A stretch of DNA of 51,885 bases from Pseudomonas helleri (GCF_009600315.1 NZ_WIWC01000037.1:1-51885); one strand, 5' to 3'. Shown: positions 9,109-18,455, counted from the stretch's first letter. Notes: a model not told the origin generated them from the letters alone. Numbers and translations: made by a program.

Positions 9109-9557
9109 AAAGCGGCTGCCAGTGTATCGATGGCAATCTGGCTGGTCAGGGTGAGGGTTTGCCGTGAGCCGATGTGCGAAGCCCTGCGGGCGTCACTCCA
9201 CTCAAGTGTGATACTCACTTCGCGATCAGTGGCCGCAATCATGCCGGTCGCAGTCTCCCCGCCGAACTCGAGAATGTTGCGCTTGAAATCATTCAAATCC
9301 TGATTAACCACACCACTCGGTACTGCGCCGCCAGCGCTTGAATAGAGGTAATCAGCCTGCTGGTTCGCGCGCACCCGATCCAACATGCTGTACGCAATAA
9401 AGCTGGCCTGGGAAGTCATCAGCGCACTGTCTGTGTGTTTGAGGGCGCTGATCTGAACCGCCGCAGCCCCCAGCAAACCGCTGGATAAAATCAACGTCGC
9501 GACCATTACCTCAATCAAGGTCATTCCACATTGACGGTATTTGTGTGATCTAGCCAT
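9105..9557 (-). CDS. pilV: type IV pilus minor pilin PilV-like
   Basis: A 150-residue prepilin with leader MARSHKYRQCG, then MTLIEVMVATLILS with Glu at +5 and the helix. The ATG at 9557 is preferred to those at 9566 and 9590 because AAGGA lies eight bases upstream and it gives the shortest sensible leader. It is the first gene of the pilV-pilW-pilX-pilE(-thiO) unit. The 250 bases upstream are shared with the divergent FimT-like gene. Confidence 0.87.
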   Translation of the reverse strand: MARSHKYRQCGMTLIEVMVATLILSSGLLGAAAVQISALKHTDSALMTSQASFIAYSMLDRVRANQQADYLYSSAGGAVPSGVVNQDLNDFKRNILEFGGETATGMIAATDREVSITLEWSDARRASHIGSRQTLTLTSQIAIDTLAAAL

Positions 9558-9808
9558 GCGCCCCATCCTTAAGCATTCACCGGGCGACACCTCCTGTGCC
9601 GTCAGAAATGAAGCCTAGCCTTGGAATTTGCGGCTACCTGTAGGAGAAGGCTGGCAAGGCTTACAGACTCCTCCTCAAGTGAATTCAAAAGCGTCTTAAA
9701 CATGATGCAACGGTTGCCAGCCCGGGCCTTTTAACCCTGAGCTATACCTGAAAATACTCAACGAACAGCGCAAGGAGTGCGCCTGAAAACCAGTCCAGGG
9801 AGGACTTC

Positions 9809-10324
9809 GTGAACCAACAAGGTATGAGTCTGATTCAACTGCTATTCGTTCTGCTGATCGTCGCGCTAACCGCTCAATTTGCCAGTCCGGCTTATAACGC
9901 TCTGATTGAACAGCAACGCCAGCAAGTCGTTGCACAGCAGTTGGTGAGCAGCCTGCGCAACGCCCGCGTCGAGGCGCTGGTGCGTCATAACACGGTAGTG
10001 GTTCACGCATTAGGTGAAGATTGGAGCCGAGGCTGGCGGGTCATTCTGGATGTGAGTGGACGAGGACATCAGGACCCCAGCAATCCAGTGCTGACACACA
10101 GACAAGGCGACTCACGTATTCCGATTGCCGGCAACACACCGGTCAAGCATTACGTGCGGTTTAACCCGCTGGGTGAACCCTTGTTGAGTGGTGGGGCATT
10201 TCAGGCAGGAACGTTGCATATTTGCCACGCAAAAACAGCGCAGAGCCACTATCAAGTGGTGCTGGCAAAAACCGGGCGTATCAGCCTGCGCAACGATAAA
10301 GCCGCGCAGGCGTTATGTGCTTAA
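9809..10324 (+). CDS. FimT/FimU (GspH-type) pseudopilin with Gln at +5
   Basis: A 171-residue GspH/FimT-family protein: leader MNQQG, then MSLIQLLFVLLIVALTAQFA, then a globular domain with the family's SLRNARVEALVR segment. The residue at +5, almost always Glu in type IV pilins, is Gln here. The start is GTG with GGAGGA five bases upstream. Unlike the P. aeruginosa arrangement I recall, it is transcribed away from pilV rather than leading the operon. It ends in a four-base overlap with the convergent ispH stop. Confidence 0.83.
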   Translation: MNQQGMSLIQLLFVLLIVALTAQFASPAYNALIEQQRQQVVAQQLVSSLRNARVEALVRHNTVVVHALGEDWSRGWRVILDVSGRGHQDPSNPVLTHRQGDSRIPIAGNTPVKHYVRFNPLGEPLLSGGAFQAGTLHICHAKTAQSHYQVVLAKTGRISLRNDKAAQALCA

Positions 10325-11268
10325 AGCAGCGAGCGAACGCGCAGTTCTTTGGGCATGGAGAAGGTGATGTTTTCTTCGCGACCCGCCAACTCATCCGCGC
10401 CGGTTGCGCCCCAGGCGTGCAATTGCTGGATCACGCCACGCACCAATACTTCAGGCGCAGAGGCACCGGCAGTAATGCCGATGTTTTGAACGCCGTCGAA
10501 CCAGCTTTTTTGCAGGTCTTCAGCACCATCGATCAGGTAGGCCGGAGTCTTCATCCGTTCCGCCAGCTCACGCAGACGGTTGGAGTTGGAGCTGTTCGGG
10601 CTTCCCACTACCAGCACCACGTCACACTCGTCGGCCAGTTGCTTGACAGCATCCTGACGATTTTGGGTGGCGTAGCAGATGTCATCCTTGCGCGGGCCAC
10701 CAATAGCCGGAAAGCGGGTGCGCAAAGCGTCGATCACTCGACTGGTGTCGTCCATCGATAAAGTGGTCTGTGTGACAAACGCCAGTTTTCCCGGGTTGTT
10801 CACTTGCAGGTTGGCGACGTCTTTCTCATCTTCAACCAGATAAATGGCGCCGCCATTACTGGCGTCGTACTGGCCCATGGTGCCCTCAACCTCCGGGTGA
10901 CCGGCATGGCCGATCAGAATGCATTCGCGACCGTCGCGGCTGTAACGAGCCACTTCGATATGCACCTTGGTCACCAGCGGACAGGTGGCATCGAATACTT
11001 TCAGACCACGACCAGCGGCTTCGGTACGCACGGCCTGGGAAACACCGTGAGCACTGAAGATGACGATAACGTCGTCCGGAACCTGGTCCAGCTCTTCGAC
11101 AAAGATCGCGCCACGGGAGCGCAGGTCTTCAACGACGAATTTGTTGTGCACCACTTCGTGGCGGACGTAGATAGGCGGACCGAAGACTTCGAGAGCGCGA
11201 TTGACGATTTCAATCGCCCGGTCCACCCCAGCGCAAAAGCCACGGGGGTTGGCGAGTTTGATGTGCAT
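10321..11268 (-). CDS. ispH: 4-hydroxy-3-methylbut-2-enyl diphosphate reductase
   Basis: Last enzyme of the MEP isoprenoid pathway, converting HMBPP to IPP and DMAPP. The 315-residue protein keeps the three Fe-S ligands Cys12 (FCAGV), Cys96 (DATCPLV) and Cys198 (DICYATQ), the proton-relay Glu126 (HPEVEGT) and the VGSPNSSNS substrate loop. It is the distal gene of the ribF-ileS-lspA-fkpB-ispH operon, a conserved proteobacterial arrangement. Confidence 0.97.
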   Translation of the reverse strand: MHIKLANPRGFCAGVDRAIEIVNRALEVFGPPIYVRHEVVHNKFVVEDLRSRGAIFVEELDQVPDDVIVIFSAHGVSQAVRTEAAGRGLKVFDATCPLVTKVHIEVARYSRDGRECILIGHAGHPEVEGTMGQYDASNGGAIYLVEDEKDVANLQVNNPGKLAFVTQTTLSMDDTSRVIDALRTRFPAIGGPRKDDICYATQNRQDAVKQLADECDVVLVVGSPNSSNSNRLRELAERMKTPAYLIDGAEDLQKSWFDGVQNIGITAGASAPEVLVRGVIQQLHAWGATGADELAGREENITFSMPKELRVRSLL

Positions 11269-11307
11269 GCTAGGCCTCGTGGGACGCGCAGAAAAATAAT
11301 GCCTATC

Positions 11308-11328
11308 AGGCCCGGCTTTCGCCGGGCA
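11308..11328 (-). terminator. GC-rich hairpin between fkpB and ispH
   Basis: GCCCGGC-TTTC-GCCGGGC forms a 7-bp stem in the 65-base fkpB-ispH gap. It lacks a T tract on the minus strand, so it is more likely an attenuating or RNA-stability hairpin than a full terminator. Confidence 0.45.
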
Positions 11329-11333
11329 CTGAG

Positions 11334-11771
11334 TTACAGCGCTTTGACTTCGAAGATTTCCACGTCGAAGGTCAGGGTCTTACCTGCCAACGGGTGGTTG
11401 AAATCGATCGTCACTTGCTCATCATCAAAGGCTTTGACCACACCCGGCAACTCGGTGTTGGCGGCATCATTGAAGATAACCAGCAAACCTTCCGACAGCT
11501 CCATGTCGTTGAACTGGGAGCGCGCAATGATTTGTACGTTTTGCGGGTTAGGCTGGCCAAATGCGTTTTCCGGGAGGATTTCCAGGGTGCGCTTATCGCC
11601 AGCCTTAAAACCAAACAGAGCGGCTTCGAAGCCCGGCAACAGGCTACCGTCGCCGACCTTGAAAGTGGCAGGCGATTTGTCAAAGGTGCTGTCAACGGTG
11701 TCGCCATTTTCAAGACGCAAAGCGAAATGCAAAGTGACTTGCGTGTTCTGGCCAATACGTTGCTCAGTCAT
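11334..11771 (-). CDS. fkpB: FKBP-type peptidyl-prolyl isomerase, SlpA/FkpB type
   Basis: A 145-residue cytosolic FKBP of the SlyD/SlpA class. The FKBP half (about 10-65) and the inserted-flap chaperone domain (about 70-130, around NPQNVQIIARSQF) are both present. It lacks the His-rich metal-binding tail of SlyD, which fits SlpA/FkpB. The ATG overlaps the lspA stop by eight bases. Confidence 0.92.
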   Translation of the reverse strand: MTEQRIGQNTQVTLHFALRLENGDTVDSTFDKSPATFKVGDGSLLPGFEAALFGFKAGDKRTLEILPENAFGQPNPQNVQIIARSQFNDMELSEGLLVIFNDAANTELPGVVKAFDDEQVTIDFNHPLAGKTLTFDVEIFEVKAL

Positions 11772-12282
11772 GAGCGGGTTCTCCGGACTTTTTACTTTTG
11801 AACATATCCAGCGCCAGCATCACGGCCCCTACACAAATCGCACTGTCGGCGAAGTTGAATGCAGGGAAGTACCAGCGATTTTGCCAATGCACCAGAATGA
11901 AATCGACGACATGTCCGTAGGCAATGCGGTCATACAGATTGCCCAGGGCGCCACCCAGAATCAGTGCAAGCGCGATGGCCAGCCACGTGTCATTGCGCCC
12001 AAGGCGTTTGAGCCACACCAACAGCACGGCGCTGACCACCACAGCAATCAAAGCAAACAGCCAACGCTGCCAGCCCGCACTTTCAGCCAGAAAGCTGAAA
12101 GCTGCACCCGTGTTGTAGGCCAGAGTCCAGCTGAACAGGTCCGGAATCACCACAATTTGCTGGTACATCTCCAGCGCGTTGTCGAAATAGACCTTGCTGG
12201 CCAGGTCAATGACCAGAACCAGCACAGTCAACCAGAGCCAGCCCAGGCGCCCGAAGCGCCCGGCAGTGCTGGTGTTAGGCAT
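11764..12282 (-). CDS. lspA: lipoprotein signal peptidase (signal peptidase II)
   Basis: Inner-membrane aspartic protease that cleaves prolipoprotein signal peptides, for example those of BamD and the 610-residue lipoprotein in this window. The 172-residue protein has four membrane helices. The catalytic pair is visible as Asp127 (VVDF) and Asp146 (FNFAD), 19 residues apart as in P. aeruginosa LspA. The conserved NTGAAFS and NLYDR motifs are present. The frame is open upstream, but the ATG at 12282 overlaps the ileS end by eight bases and gives the normal length. Confidence 0.96.
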   Translation of the reverse strand: MPNTSTAGRFGRLGWLWLTVLVLVIDLASKVYFDNALEMYQQIVVIPDLFSWTLAYNTGAAFSFLAESAGWQRWLFALIAVVVSAVLLVWLKRLGRNDTWLAIALALILGGALGNLYDRIAYGHVVDFILVHWQNRWYFPAFNFADSAICVGAVMLALDMFKSKKSGEPAHD

Positions 12283-15106
12283 AGTGACGTACCTCGCCGG
12301 CGCCGCTGATGTTATCAACGCAACGACCACAGATTTCCGGATGCTCCGGGTTAACGCCCACGTCTTCACGGCAATGCCAGCAGCGCGCGCACTTGGCGTG
12401 TGCAGACTTGACCACTTTGAGCTTGAGGCCCGGAACTTCGGTAACCACTGCGTCGGCAGGTGCCAGTGCAAACGGAGCAACACTGGCAGTGGAGGTGATC
12501 AGTACAAAACGCAGCTCATTGCTGAGTTTGGACAGGTCAGCCGCCAGGTCATCTTCGGCAAACAGGGTGACTTCAGCCTGCAAGTTGCCGCCAATGGCTT
12601 TGGCCGCGCGCAGGTTTTCCATCTCTTTGTTGACCGCAACCTTGACCGCCATGATCCGCTCCCAGTAGGCACGGTCCAGCTCGGTGCCTTCCGGCAATTC
12701 GCTCAGGCCTTCGTACCACGTGTTCAGCATGACCGACTCGTTACGCTCACCCGGAAGGTATTGCCACAGCTCGTCGGCAGTGAACGCGAGGATCGGTGCG
12801 ATCCAGCGAACCAATGCTTCGGAGATGTGGAACAGCGCGGTCTGGCACGAACGGCGAGCCTTGCTGTTGGCGCCGGTGGTGTACTGGCGGTCCTTGATGA
12901 TGTCGAGGTAGAAGCCGCCCAGCTCCTGCACGCAGAAGTTGTGCACCTTGGAGTACACGTTCCAGAAACGGTATTCGCCGTAATGCAGCTCCAGCTCACG
13001 TTGCAGCAGCAATGCACGATCCACCGCCCAACGATCCAGTGCCAGCATTTCTTCGGCAGGCAGGATGTCCGTGGCCGGGTTGAAGCCGGTCAGGTTGGAG
13101 AGCAGGAAGCGCGCGGTGTTACGGATACGGCGGTAAGCGTCGGCACTGCGTTGCAGGATCTGGTCGGAAACTGCGATTTCGCCCGAGTAGTCGGTCGAAG
13201 CTACCCACAGGCGCATGATGTCGGCGCCCAAGGTGTCATTGACCTTTTGCGGCGCAATGACGTTGCCCAAGGACTTGGACATTTTGCGGCCCGCTTCGTC
13301 CACGGTGAAACCGTGGGTCAGCAACTCGCGATACGGTGCGTGGTTGTCGATGGCACAGCCAGTCAGCAACGACGAGTGGAACCAGCCGCGATGCTGGTCG
13401 GAACCTTCAAGGTACAGGTCGGCACGCGGGCCGGTCTCATGACCCATTGGGTGCGAACCGCGCAGTACGTGCCAGTGCGTGGTGCCCGAATCGAACCAGA
13501 CGTCCAGTGTGTCGCTGATTTTGTCGTACAGCGGCGCTTCGTCGCCCAGCAGCTCAGCGGCATCCAGCTTGAACCACGCCTCGATGCCTTCAACTTCAAC
13601 GCGTTTGGCCACTTCTTCCATCATTTCGACGGTACGCGGGTGCAGCTCACCGCTTTCCTTGTTCAGGAAGAACGGGATCGGCACGCCCCAGTTACGTTGA
13701 CGCGAGATACACCAGTCCGGACGGTTGGCGATCATCGAGTGCAGGCGAGCCTGCCCCCAGGCCGGAACGAACTGAGTGTCTTCGATGGCCTGAAGTGCGC
13801 GGGTACGCAGGGTATCGCCTTCGACGGGTTCTTTGTCCATGCCGATAAACCACTGTGCAGTAGCACGGTAGATCAGCGGCGTCTTGTGGCGCCAGCAGTG
13901 CATGTAGCTGTGGCTGATGGTCTCGGTGAACATCAGCGAACCGACTTCGATCAGCTTGTCGATGATGTTCTGGTTGGCCTTCCAGATGAACTGGCCACCG
14001 AAGAATTCCAGCGACGGCACATAAACACCGTTACTTTGCACCGGGTTGATGATGTCGTCGTTGACCATGCCATAGGCTTTGCAGGTCACGAAGTCGTCTA
14101 CGCCGTAAGCTGGTGCGGAGTGAACCACACCTGTGCCCGCGCCCAGTTCAACGTAGTCGGCCAGGTAAACAGGCGACAGACGGTCGTAGAACGGGTGACG
14201 GAAGTTGATCAGCTCAAGCGCTGTACCGGTGGTGGTCGCGATGACCGAACCTTGCAGGTTGTAACGGGCCAGACTCGACTCGACCAGTTCTTCAGCCAGC
14301 ACCAGCAGTTTGTCGCCCACGTCGACCAGCGCGTAGGTGAACTCAGGATGCACGTTAAGGGCCTGGTTGGCCGGGATGGTCCACGGGGTGGTGGTCCAGA
14401 TCACGATCGAGGTCGGCTTGCTCAAGGCAGCCAGACCGAAGGCTTCGGCCAGTTTGCCTTCATCGGCAACCGGGAAGGCAACGTCGATGGCAGCGGATTT
14501 TTTGTCTTGATATTCAACTTCAGCTTCAGCCAGTGCCGAGCCGCAGTCGAAACACCAGTTCACCGGCTTGAGGCCTTTGAACACGAAGCCGCCTTTGACG
14601 ATTTCGGCCAAGGCTCGAATTTCACCGGCTTCGTTTTTGAAGTCCATGGTTTTGTACGGGTTGGCGAAATCGCCCAGCACACCCAGACGGATGAACTCGG
14701 ATTTCTGGCCTTCAATCTGCTCGGTCGCGTACGCACGGCACAGTTCGCGGGTTTTGTCCGCGCTCAGGTTTTTACCGTGGGTCACTTCAACCTTGTGCTC
14801 GATCGGCAGGCCGTGGCAGTCCCAGCCCGGCACGTACGGCGCGTCAAAACCCGACAGGGTCTTGGAGCGGATGATCATGTCCTTGAGGATCTTGTTCAGC
14901 GCATGACCGATGTGAATCGTGCCGTTGGCGTAGGGAGGACCGTCGTGAAGTACGAACTTCGGACGATCCTTGCCAATCTCGCGCAACTTCCCGTACAGGC
15001 CAATGCTGTCCCAGCGCTGCAAAATTTGCGGTTCGCGCTGTGGCAGGCCGGCCTTCATTGGGAAGGCTGTGTCCGGAAGGTTTAGCGTGGCTTTGTAGTC
15101 GGTCAT
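12275..15106 (-). CDS. ileS: isoleucyl-tRNA synthetase
   Basis: Class I synthetase charging tRNA-Ile. The 943-residue protein has HIGH at 65-68, KMSKS at 608-612, an editing CP1 domain between them, and a C-terminal zinc finger (CARCW and CGRC). Length and architecture fit the bacterial IleS1 type. Its start overlaps the ribF stop in ATGA, and its end overlaps lspA. Confidence 0.98.
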   Translation of the reverse strand: MTDYKATLNLPDTAFPMKAGLPQREPQILQRWDSIGLYGKLREIGKDRPKFVLHDGPPYANGTIHIGHALNKILKDMIIRSKTLSGFDAPYVPGWDCHGLPIEHKVEVTHGKNLSADKTRELCRAYATEQIEGQKSEFIRLGVLGDFANPYKTMDFKNEAGEIRALAEIVKGGFVFKGLKPVNWCFDCGSALAEAEVEYQDKKSAAIDVAFPVADEGKLAEAFGLAALSKPTSIVIWTTTPWTIPANQALNVHPEFTYALVDVGDKLLVLAEELVESSLARYNLQGSVIATTTGTALELINFRHPFYDRLSPVYLADYVELGAGTGVVHSAPAYGVDDFVTCKAYGMVNDDIINPVQSNGVYVPSLEFFGGQFIWKANQNIIDKLIEVGSLMFTETISHSYMHCWRHKTPLIYRATAQWFIGMDKEPVEGDTLRTRALQAIEDTQFVPAWGQARLHSMIANRPDWCISRQRNWGVPIPFFLNKESGELHPRTVEMMEEVAKRVEVEGIEAWFKLDAAELLGDEAPLYDKISDTLDVWFDSGTTHWHVLRGSHPMGHETGPRADLYLEGSDQHRGWFHSSLLTGCAIDNHAPYRELLTHGFTVDEAGRKMSKSLGNVIAPQKVNDTLGADIMRLWVASTDYSGEIAVSDQILQRSADAYRRIRNTARFLLSNLTGFNPATDILPAEEMLALDRWAVDRALLLQRELELHYGEYRFWNVYSKVHNFCVQELGGFYLDIIKDRQYTTGANSKARRSCQTALFHISEALVRWIAPILAFTADELWQYLPGERNESVMLNTWYEGLSELPEGTELDRAYWERIMAVKVAVNKEMENLRAAKAIGGNLQAEVTLFAEDDLAADLSKLSNELRFVLITSTASVAPFALAPADAVVTEVPGLKLKVVKSAHAKCARCWHCREDVGVNPEHPEICGRCVDNISGAGEVRHYA

Positions 15107-16053
15107 TTCAGGCTCTTTTTAAGCGGTTGACCCAGCCAGAAGGCTCGGGCGGCGGCGACGTCCGCATTGATCGCCGTCTTGAGCGCCTCAAGGGAGGCGA
15201 AACGCTGCTCATCACGCAGCTTGTGGTGGAATGCCACGGTCAATCGTCGGCCATACACATCACCGGCGAAATCCAATAGATGTACTTCGAGATGGGCGTT
15301 GCCATCCCCTGCTACGGTCGGTCTGACGCCAATATTGGCGACACCCGGCCAGGTTTTTCCGTCGATTTCAACGCTGACCACATAAACACCGGTCAACGGA
15401 GCGCGACGACGCTTGAGCTGGATATTGGCGGTCGGGGTGCCCAGTTGGCGCGCCAGTTTCTGACCGTGCAAAACCCGGCCCTCAATGGTGAAGGGGCGCC
15501 CCAGCAACCGTTCTGCGAGGCTGAAATCAGCGCTGGCCAAGGCGTCTCGCACCTTGGTACTGCTGATTCGTACGCCATCGAGCTCAACGGTTTGCGCTGC
15601 TTCCACGGTAAATTTCTGCATCAGCCCTGCTTGTTGCAGGAAGTCGAAATCGCCCACCCGGTCACAGCCAAAGCGGAAATCGTCGCCGACTTCCAGATGC
15701 TGTACACCCAGGCCATCCACCAGAATGGTATCGACAAATTCGGCGGCGCTGAGCTTGCACAGGCGCTGATTGAAGGCCAGGCACAAGACCCGATCAACCC
15801 CGGCGTCGGCCAACAACTGCAGCTTGTCACGCAGGCGTGCCAGACGGGCCGGGGCCGTTTCAGGGGCAAAGAACTCGCGCGGCTGCGGCTCAAAAATCAC
15901 CACGCAGCTGGGCACGCCCAACTCCAGTGCACGCTCACGCAGTCGCTCCAGGATAGCCTGGTGACCACGGTGTACACCGTCAAAGTTGCCAATAGTGGCG
16001 ACACAGCCCCGATGCTGGGGCCGCAAATTGTGTAGGCCTAGAACCAGCTGCAT
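15103..16053 (-). CDS. ribF: bifunctional riboflavin kinase / FMN adenylyltransferase
   Basis: Makes FMN and FAD from riboflavin. The N-terminal nucleotidyltransferase domain (about 1-185) has GNFDGVHRGH near residue 22. The C-terminal kinase domain (about 190-310) has GTPTANI. The ATG at 16053 (MQLV) is preferred; an in-frame ATG at 16071 would add six residues. It is the first gene of the ribF-ileS-lspA-fkpB-ispH operon and lies 118 bases after murJ. Confidence 0.95.
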   Translation of the reverse strand: MQLVLGLHNLRPQHRGCVATIGNFDGVHRGHQAILERLRERALELGVPSCVVIFEPQPREFFAPETAPARLARLRDKLQLLADAGVDRVLCLAFNQRLCKLSAAEFVDTILVDGLGVQHLEVGDDFRFGCDRVGDFDFLQQAGLMQKFTVEAAQTVELDGVRISSTKVRDALASADFSLAERLLGRPFTIEGRVLHGQKLARQLGTPTANIQLKRRRAPLTGVYVVSVEIDGKTWPGVANIGVRPTVAGDGNAHLEVHLLDFAGDVYGRRLTVAFHHKLRDEQRFASLEALKTAINADVAAARAFWLGQPLKKSLK

Positions 16054-16171
16054 AACGCGCTTCTTGCTCATAAAGTGGCCGATTATAACCACACCCGGCC
16101 CGCTACGACAGGCAACTGCACACGGCAAATCGGGTGAAATCGACAAAATGGACGTCTGACAGGTCATTACC

Positions 16172-17710
16172 TTACATAAGTGACTTGCGGGCGAAATCCC
16201 TCAAACGCAAGCCCAGCAGCAATAACATGCCGAAATAAACCGCAACGCCGGCCACCACAAGGGCGCCCAGACGGAGAAACCGCTCAAGCATATGACCGTG
16301 ATCCCAGGCGGGCATCAATTGCATCAGCCCCAACAATACGGCGGACATCACCGACACTGCCACCACCAGTTTCAACAGGTACTTAGCCCAACCAGGCTGC
16401 GCCACAAACAGTTTTTGCTTACGCAACTGCCAGAACAACAATCCCGCATTGATGCAGGCGCCTACGCTGATGGCCAAAGCGAGACCCGCGTGTTGCAGCG
16501 GCACAATAAAAACCAGATTGAGCAATTGAGTAATGATCAGCGTGAACACGGCGATTTTGACCGGGGTGCGGATGTTTTGCTGAGCATAGAACCCAGGCGC
16601 TAACACTTTGATCAAAATAAGCCCGAGTAAACCAACGGAATAGGCAACCAGTGCGCGCTGGGTCATCGACGCATCGAATGCGCTGAACTGACCGTACTGA
16701 AACAGCGAGACCGTCAGCGGCTCGGCCAGAATGGCCAGTGCCAGCGAGCACGGCAGCACCAGCACAAAACACAGGCGCAAGCCCCAGTCGAGGATCCGTG
16801 AGTATTCCTGACGGTCTTTGCTGGCATAGGTTTTGGACAGGGTGGGCAGCAGGATCGTGCCCAGCGCGACACCCAACACCCCCGATGGCAGCTCCATCAA
16901 GCGGTCGGCGTAATACATCCAGGACACGGAGCCTGCCACCAGAAATGACGCAAAAATAGTGTTGATGATCAGCGAAATCTGGCTGACCGACACCCCGAGA
17001 ATGGCCGGCAGCATCTGCTTCATGACCCGCCACACACCGGTGTCGCGCAGATTGAGCCGTGGCAGTACCAACATGCCGATTTTTTTCAGGTGCGGCAGCT
17101 GGAACAAAAGCTGGGCCAAACCGCCCACCAATACTGCCCAGCCCAACGCCATGACGGGCGGATCGAAGTACGGCGTCAAAAACAGAGCAAAAATAATCAT
17201 GCTCACGTTTAGCAGCGTCGGTACAAACGCGGGCACCGAAAAACGGTTCCAGGTGTTGAGAATCGCCCCGGCCAACGATGACAGCGAGATCAGCAATATG
17301 TAAGGAAACGTGACCCGCAACATGCTGGAGGTCAGTTCGAATTTCTCTGGTGATGTGGCAAACCCGGGCGCTGTTGCCCAAATAACCCAGGGCGCGGCCA
17401 ACATACCCAGCACGGTGACAATGGCCAGCACCAACGTCAGTAAACCGGCCACATAGGCCACAAAGGTGCGCGTGGCTTCTTCGCCTTGCTGGCTTTTGTA
17501 TTCCGCCAAAATGGGCACGAAGGCTTGAGAAAAAGCCCCCTCGGCGAAGATTCTGCGCAGCAGATTGGGTAGTTTAAAGGCAATAAAGAACGCATCCGTG
17601 GCCATTCCAGCACCAAATGTGCGGGCAACGATGGTGTCCCGAATAAAGCCCAAAACCCTTGAAATCATTGTGATAGAGCTGACGGCTGCTAGCGATTTGA
17701 GCAAATTCAT
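16172..17710 (-). CDS. murJ: lipid II flippase MurJ (MviN)
   Basis: A multi-pass MOP-family transporter that flips lipid II across the inner membrane for peptidoglycan synthesis. The 512-residue protein is consistent with 14 helices. The family signature near the N-terminus (SRVLGFIRDTIVARTFGAG) is present, with conserved basic residues in the first helices. It is divergent from rpsT across a 250-base promoter region. Confidence 0.96.
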   Translation of the reverse strand: MNLLKSLAAVSSITMISRVLGFIRDTIVARTFGAGMATDAFFIAFKLPNLLRRIFAEGAFSQAFVPILAEYKSQQGEEATRTFVAYVAGLLTLVLAIVTVLGMLAAPWVIWATAPGFATSPEKFELTSSMLRVTFPYILLISLSSLAGAILNTWNRFSVPAFVPTLLNVSMIIFALFLTPYFDPPVMALGWAVLVGGLAQLLFQLPHLKKIGMLVLPRLNLRDTGVWRVMKQMLPAILGVSVSQISLIINTIFASFLVAGSVSWMYYADRLMELPSGVLGVALGTILLPTLSKTYASKDRQEYSRILDWGLRLCFVLVLPCSLALAILAEPLTVSLFQYGQFSAFDASMTQRALVAYSVGLLGLILIKVLAPGFYAQQNIRTPVKIAVFTLIITQLLNLVFIVPLQHAGLALAISVGACINAGLLFWQLRKQKLFVAQPGWAKYLLKLVVAVSVMSAVLLGLMQLMPAWDHGHMLERFLRLGALVVAGVAVYFGMLLLLGLRLRDFARKSLM

Positions 17711-17879
17711 TGAAAGAGTTTTTGCCTATAGAGAAAGAGCAGGCGAACAAAGCGTCCACTTATGCGATACTGCGCGCCGCAACAGCACAGAGCCAAGCTC
17801 GCGAGTTTACAGGTCAAGCGCCGGAAATAAATCTCCCGTCTCCCTCGATCCACCACTCAGCGGATCGTATCAATCGCCC

Positions 17880-17908
17880 TTGACAAGAGTTGTCGTCATC
17901 GGCATGAT
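17880..17908 (+). promoter_or_regulatory. sigma-70 promoter of rpsT
   Basis: A perfect -35 TTGACA (17880-17885), a 17-base spacer and -10 CATGAT (17903-17908), with a GC-rich CGCGGCC stretch after the -10, as in growth-rate-controlled promoters. It lies about 50 bases upstream of the rpsT start. Confidence 0.65.
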
Positions 17909-17960
17909 TCGCGGCCTATTTTGTTTGTTATTTCCCAAAAGTCTTTCGAGGAGCTCGACG

Positions 17961-18239
17961 GTGGCCAACACACCTTCCGCCAAAAAACGTGCAAAACAGG
18001 CTGAGAAGCGTCGCAGCCACAACGCCAGCCTGCGTTCCATGGTTCGTACCTACATCAAGAATGTAGTTAAAGCCATCGACGCAAAAGACGCTGCTAAAGC
18101 GCAAGCTGCTTATGTTCTGGCTGTTCCTGTTATCGACCGTATGGCCGATAAAGGCATCATCCACAAGAACAAAGCTGCTCGCCATAAGAGCCGCCTGAAT
18201 GGCCACGTCAAGGCGTTGAACCTTGCGACTGCCGCTTAA
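17961..18239 (+). CDS. rpsT: 30S ribosomal protein S20
   Basis: A 92-residue highly basic ribosomal protein (Lys/Arg/Ala-rich, ANTPSAKKRAKQ at the N-terminus) that binds 16S rRNA. The start is GTG at 17961 with GAGGAG upstream. E. coli rpsT uses the weak start UUG as part of autoregulation by S20, so the non-ATG start may have the same purpose here (inference). A strong terminator follows. Confidence 0.97.
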   Translation: MANTPSAKKRAKQAEKRRSHNASLRSMVRTYIKNVVKAIDAKDAAKAQAAYVLAVPVIDRMADKGIIHKNKAARHKSRLNGHVKALNLATAA

Positions 18240-18251
18240 GCGATAAGCTTT

Positions 18252-18283
18252 TTAAAAAACCGACCTTAGGGTCGGTTTTTTAT
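18252..18283 (+). terminator. intrinsic terminator after rpsT
   Basis: AAAAACCGACC-TTA-GGGTCGGTTTTTT forms an 11-bp stem with a 6-T run, 15 bases after the rpsT stop. Confidence 0.93.
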
Positions 18284-18306
18284 TGCCTGAAAATTGATCT
18301 CGATCC

Positions 18307-18455
18307 TGTAGTCGCTGAGGAGTGCAGCGAGACTGCGATCGGCGGCAAAGCCGTCGTAAACCATCAGGTTGCGACCATCGAGACTGAAGGCGCGCGCTGA
18401 ATTTGCGACCGCTTCGCGCTCGAACGCAGCCTCGCTGCGCTCCTCAGCGACTACA
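18307..18455. repeat. REPIN-like 149-bp inverted-repeat element (arm type 1)
   Basis: Near-perfect 31-bp terminal inverted repeats (18307-18337 and 18425-18455; arm begins TGTAGTCGCTGAGGAG) enclose about 87 bp. The interior contains GGCGGCAAAGCCGTCGTAAA and a TTGCGACCGCTTCGCGCTCG block. Both blocks recur, inverted, in the element at 39322-39449. It fills the convergent rpsT-creA gap. The structure matches mobile REP doublets (REPINs) common in the fluorescens group. No RAYT transposase is in this window. Confidence 0.82.

Noticed and set aside
9710..9724. Sigma-54-like promoter (TGGCAACCGTTGCA on the minus strand) upstream of pilV
   Set aside because: The GG-to-GC distance is 8 bases, not the required 10, so RpoN would not be expected to use it.
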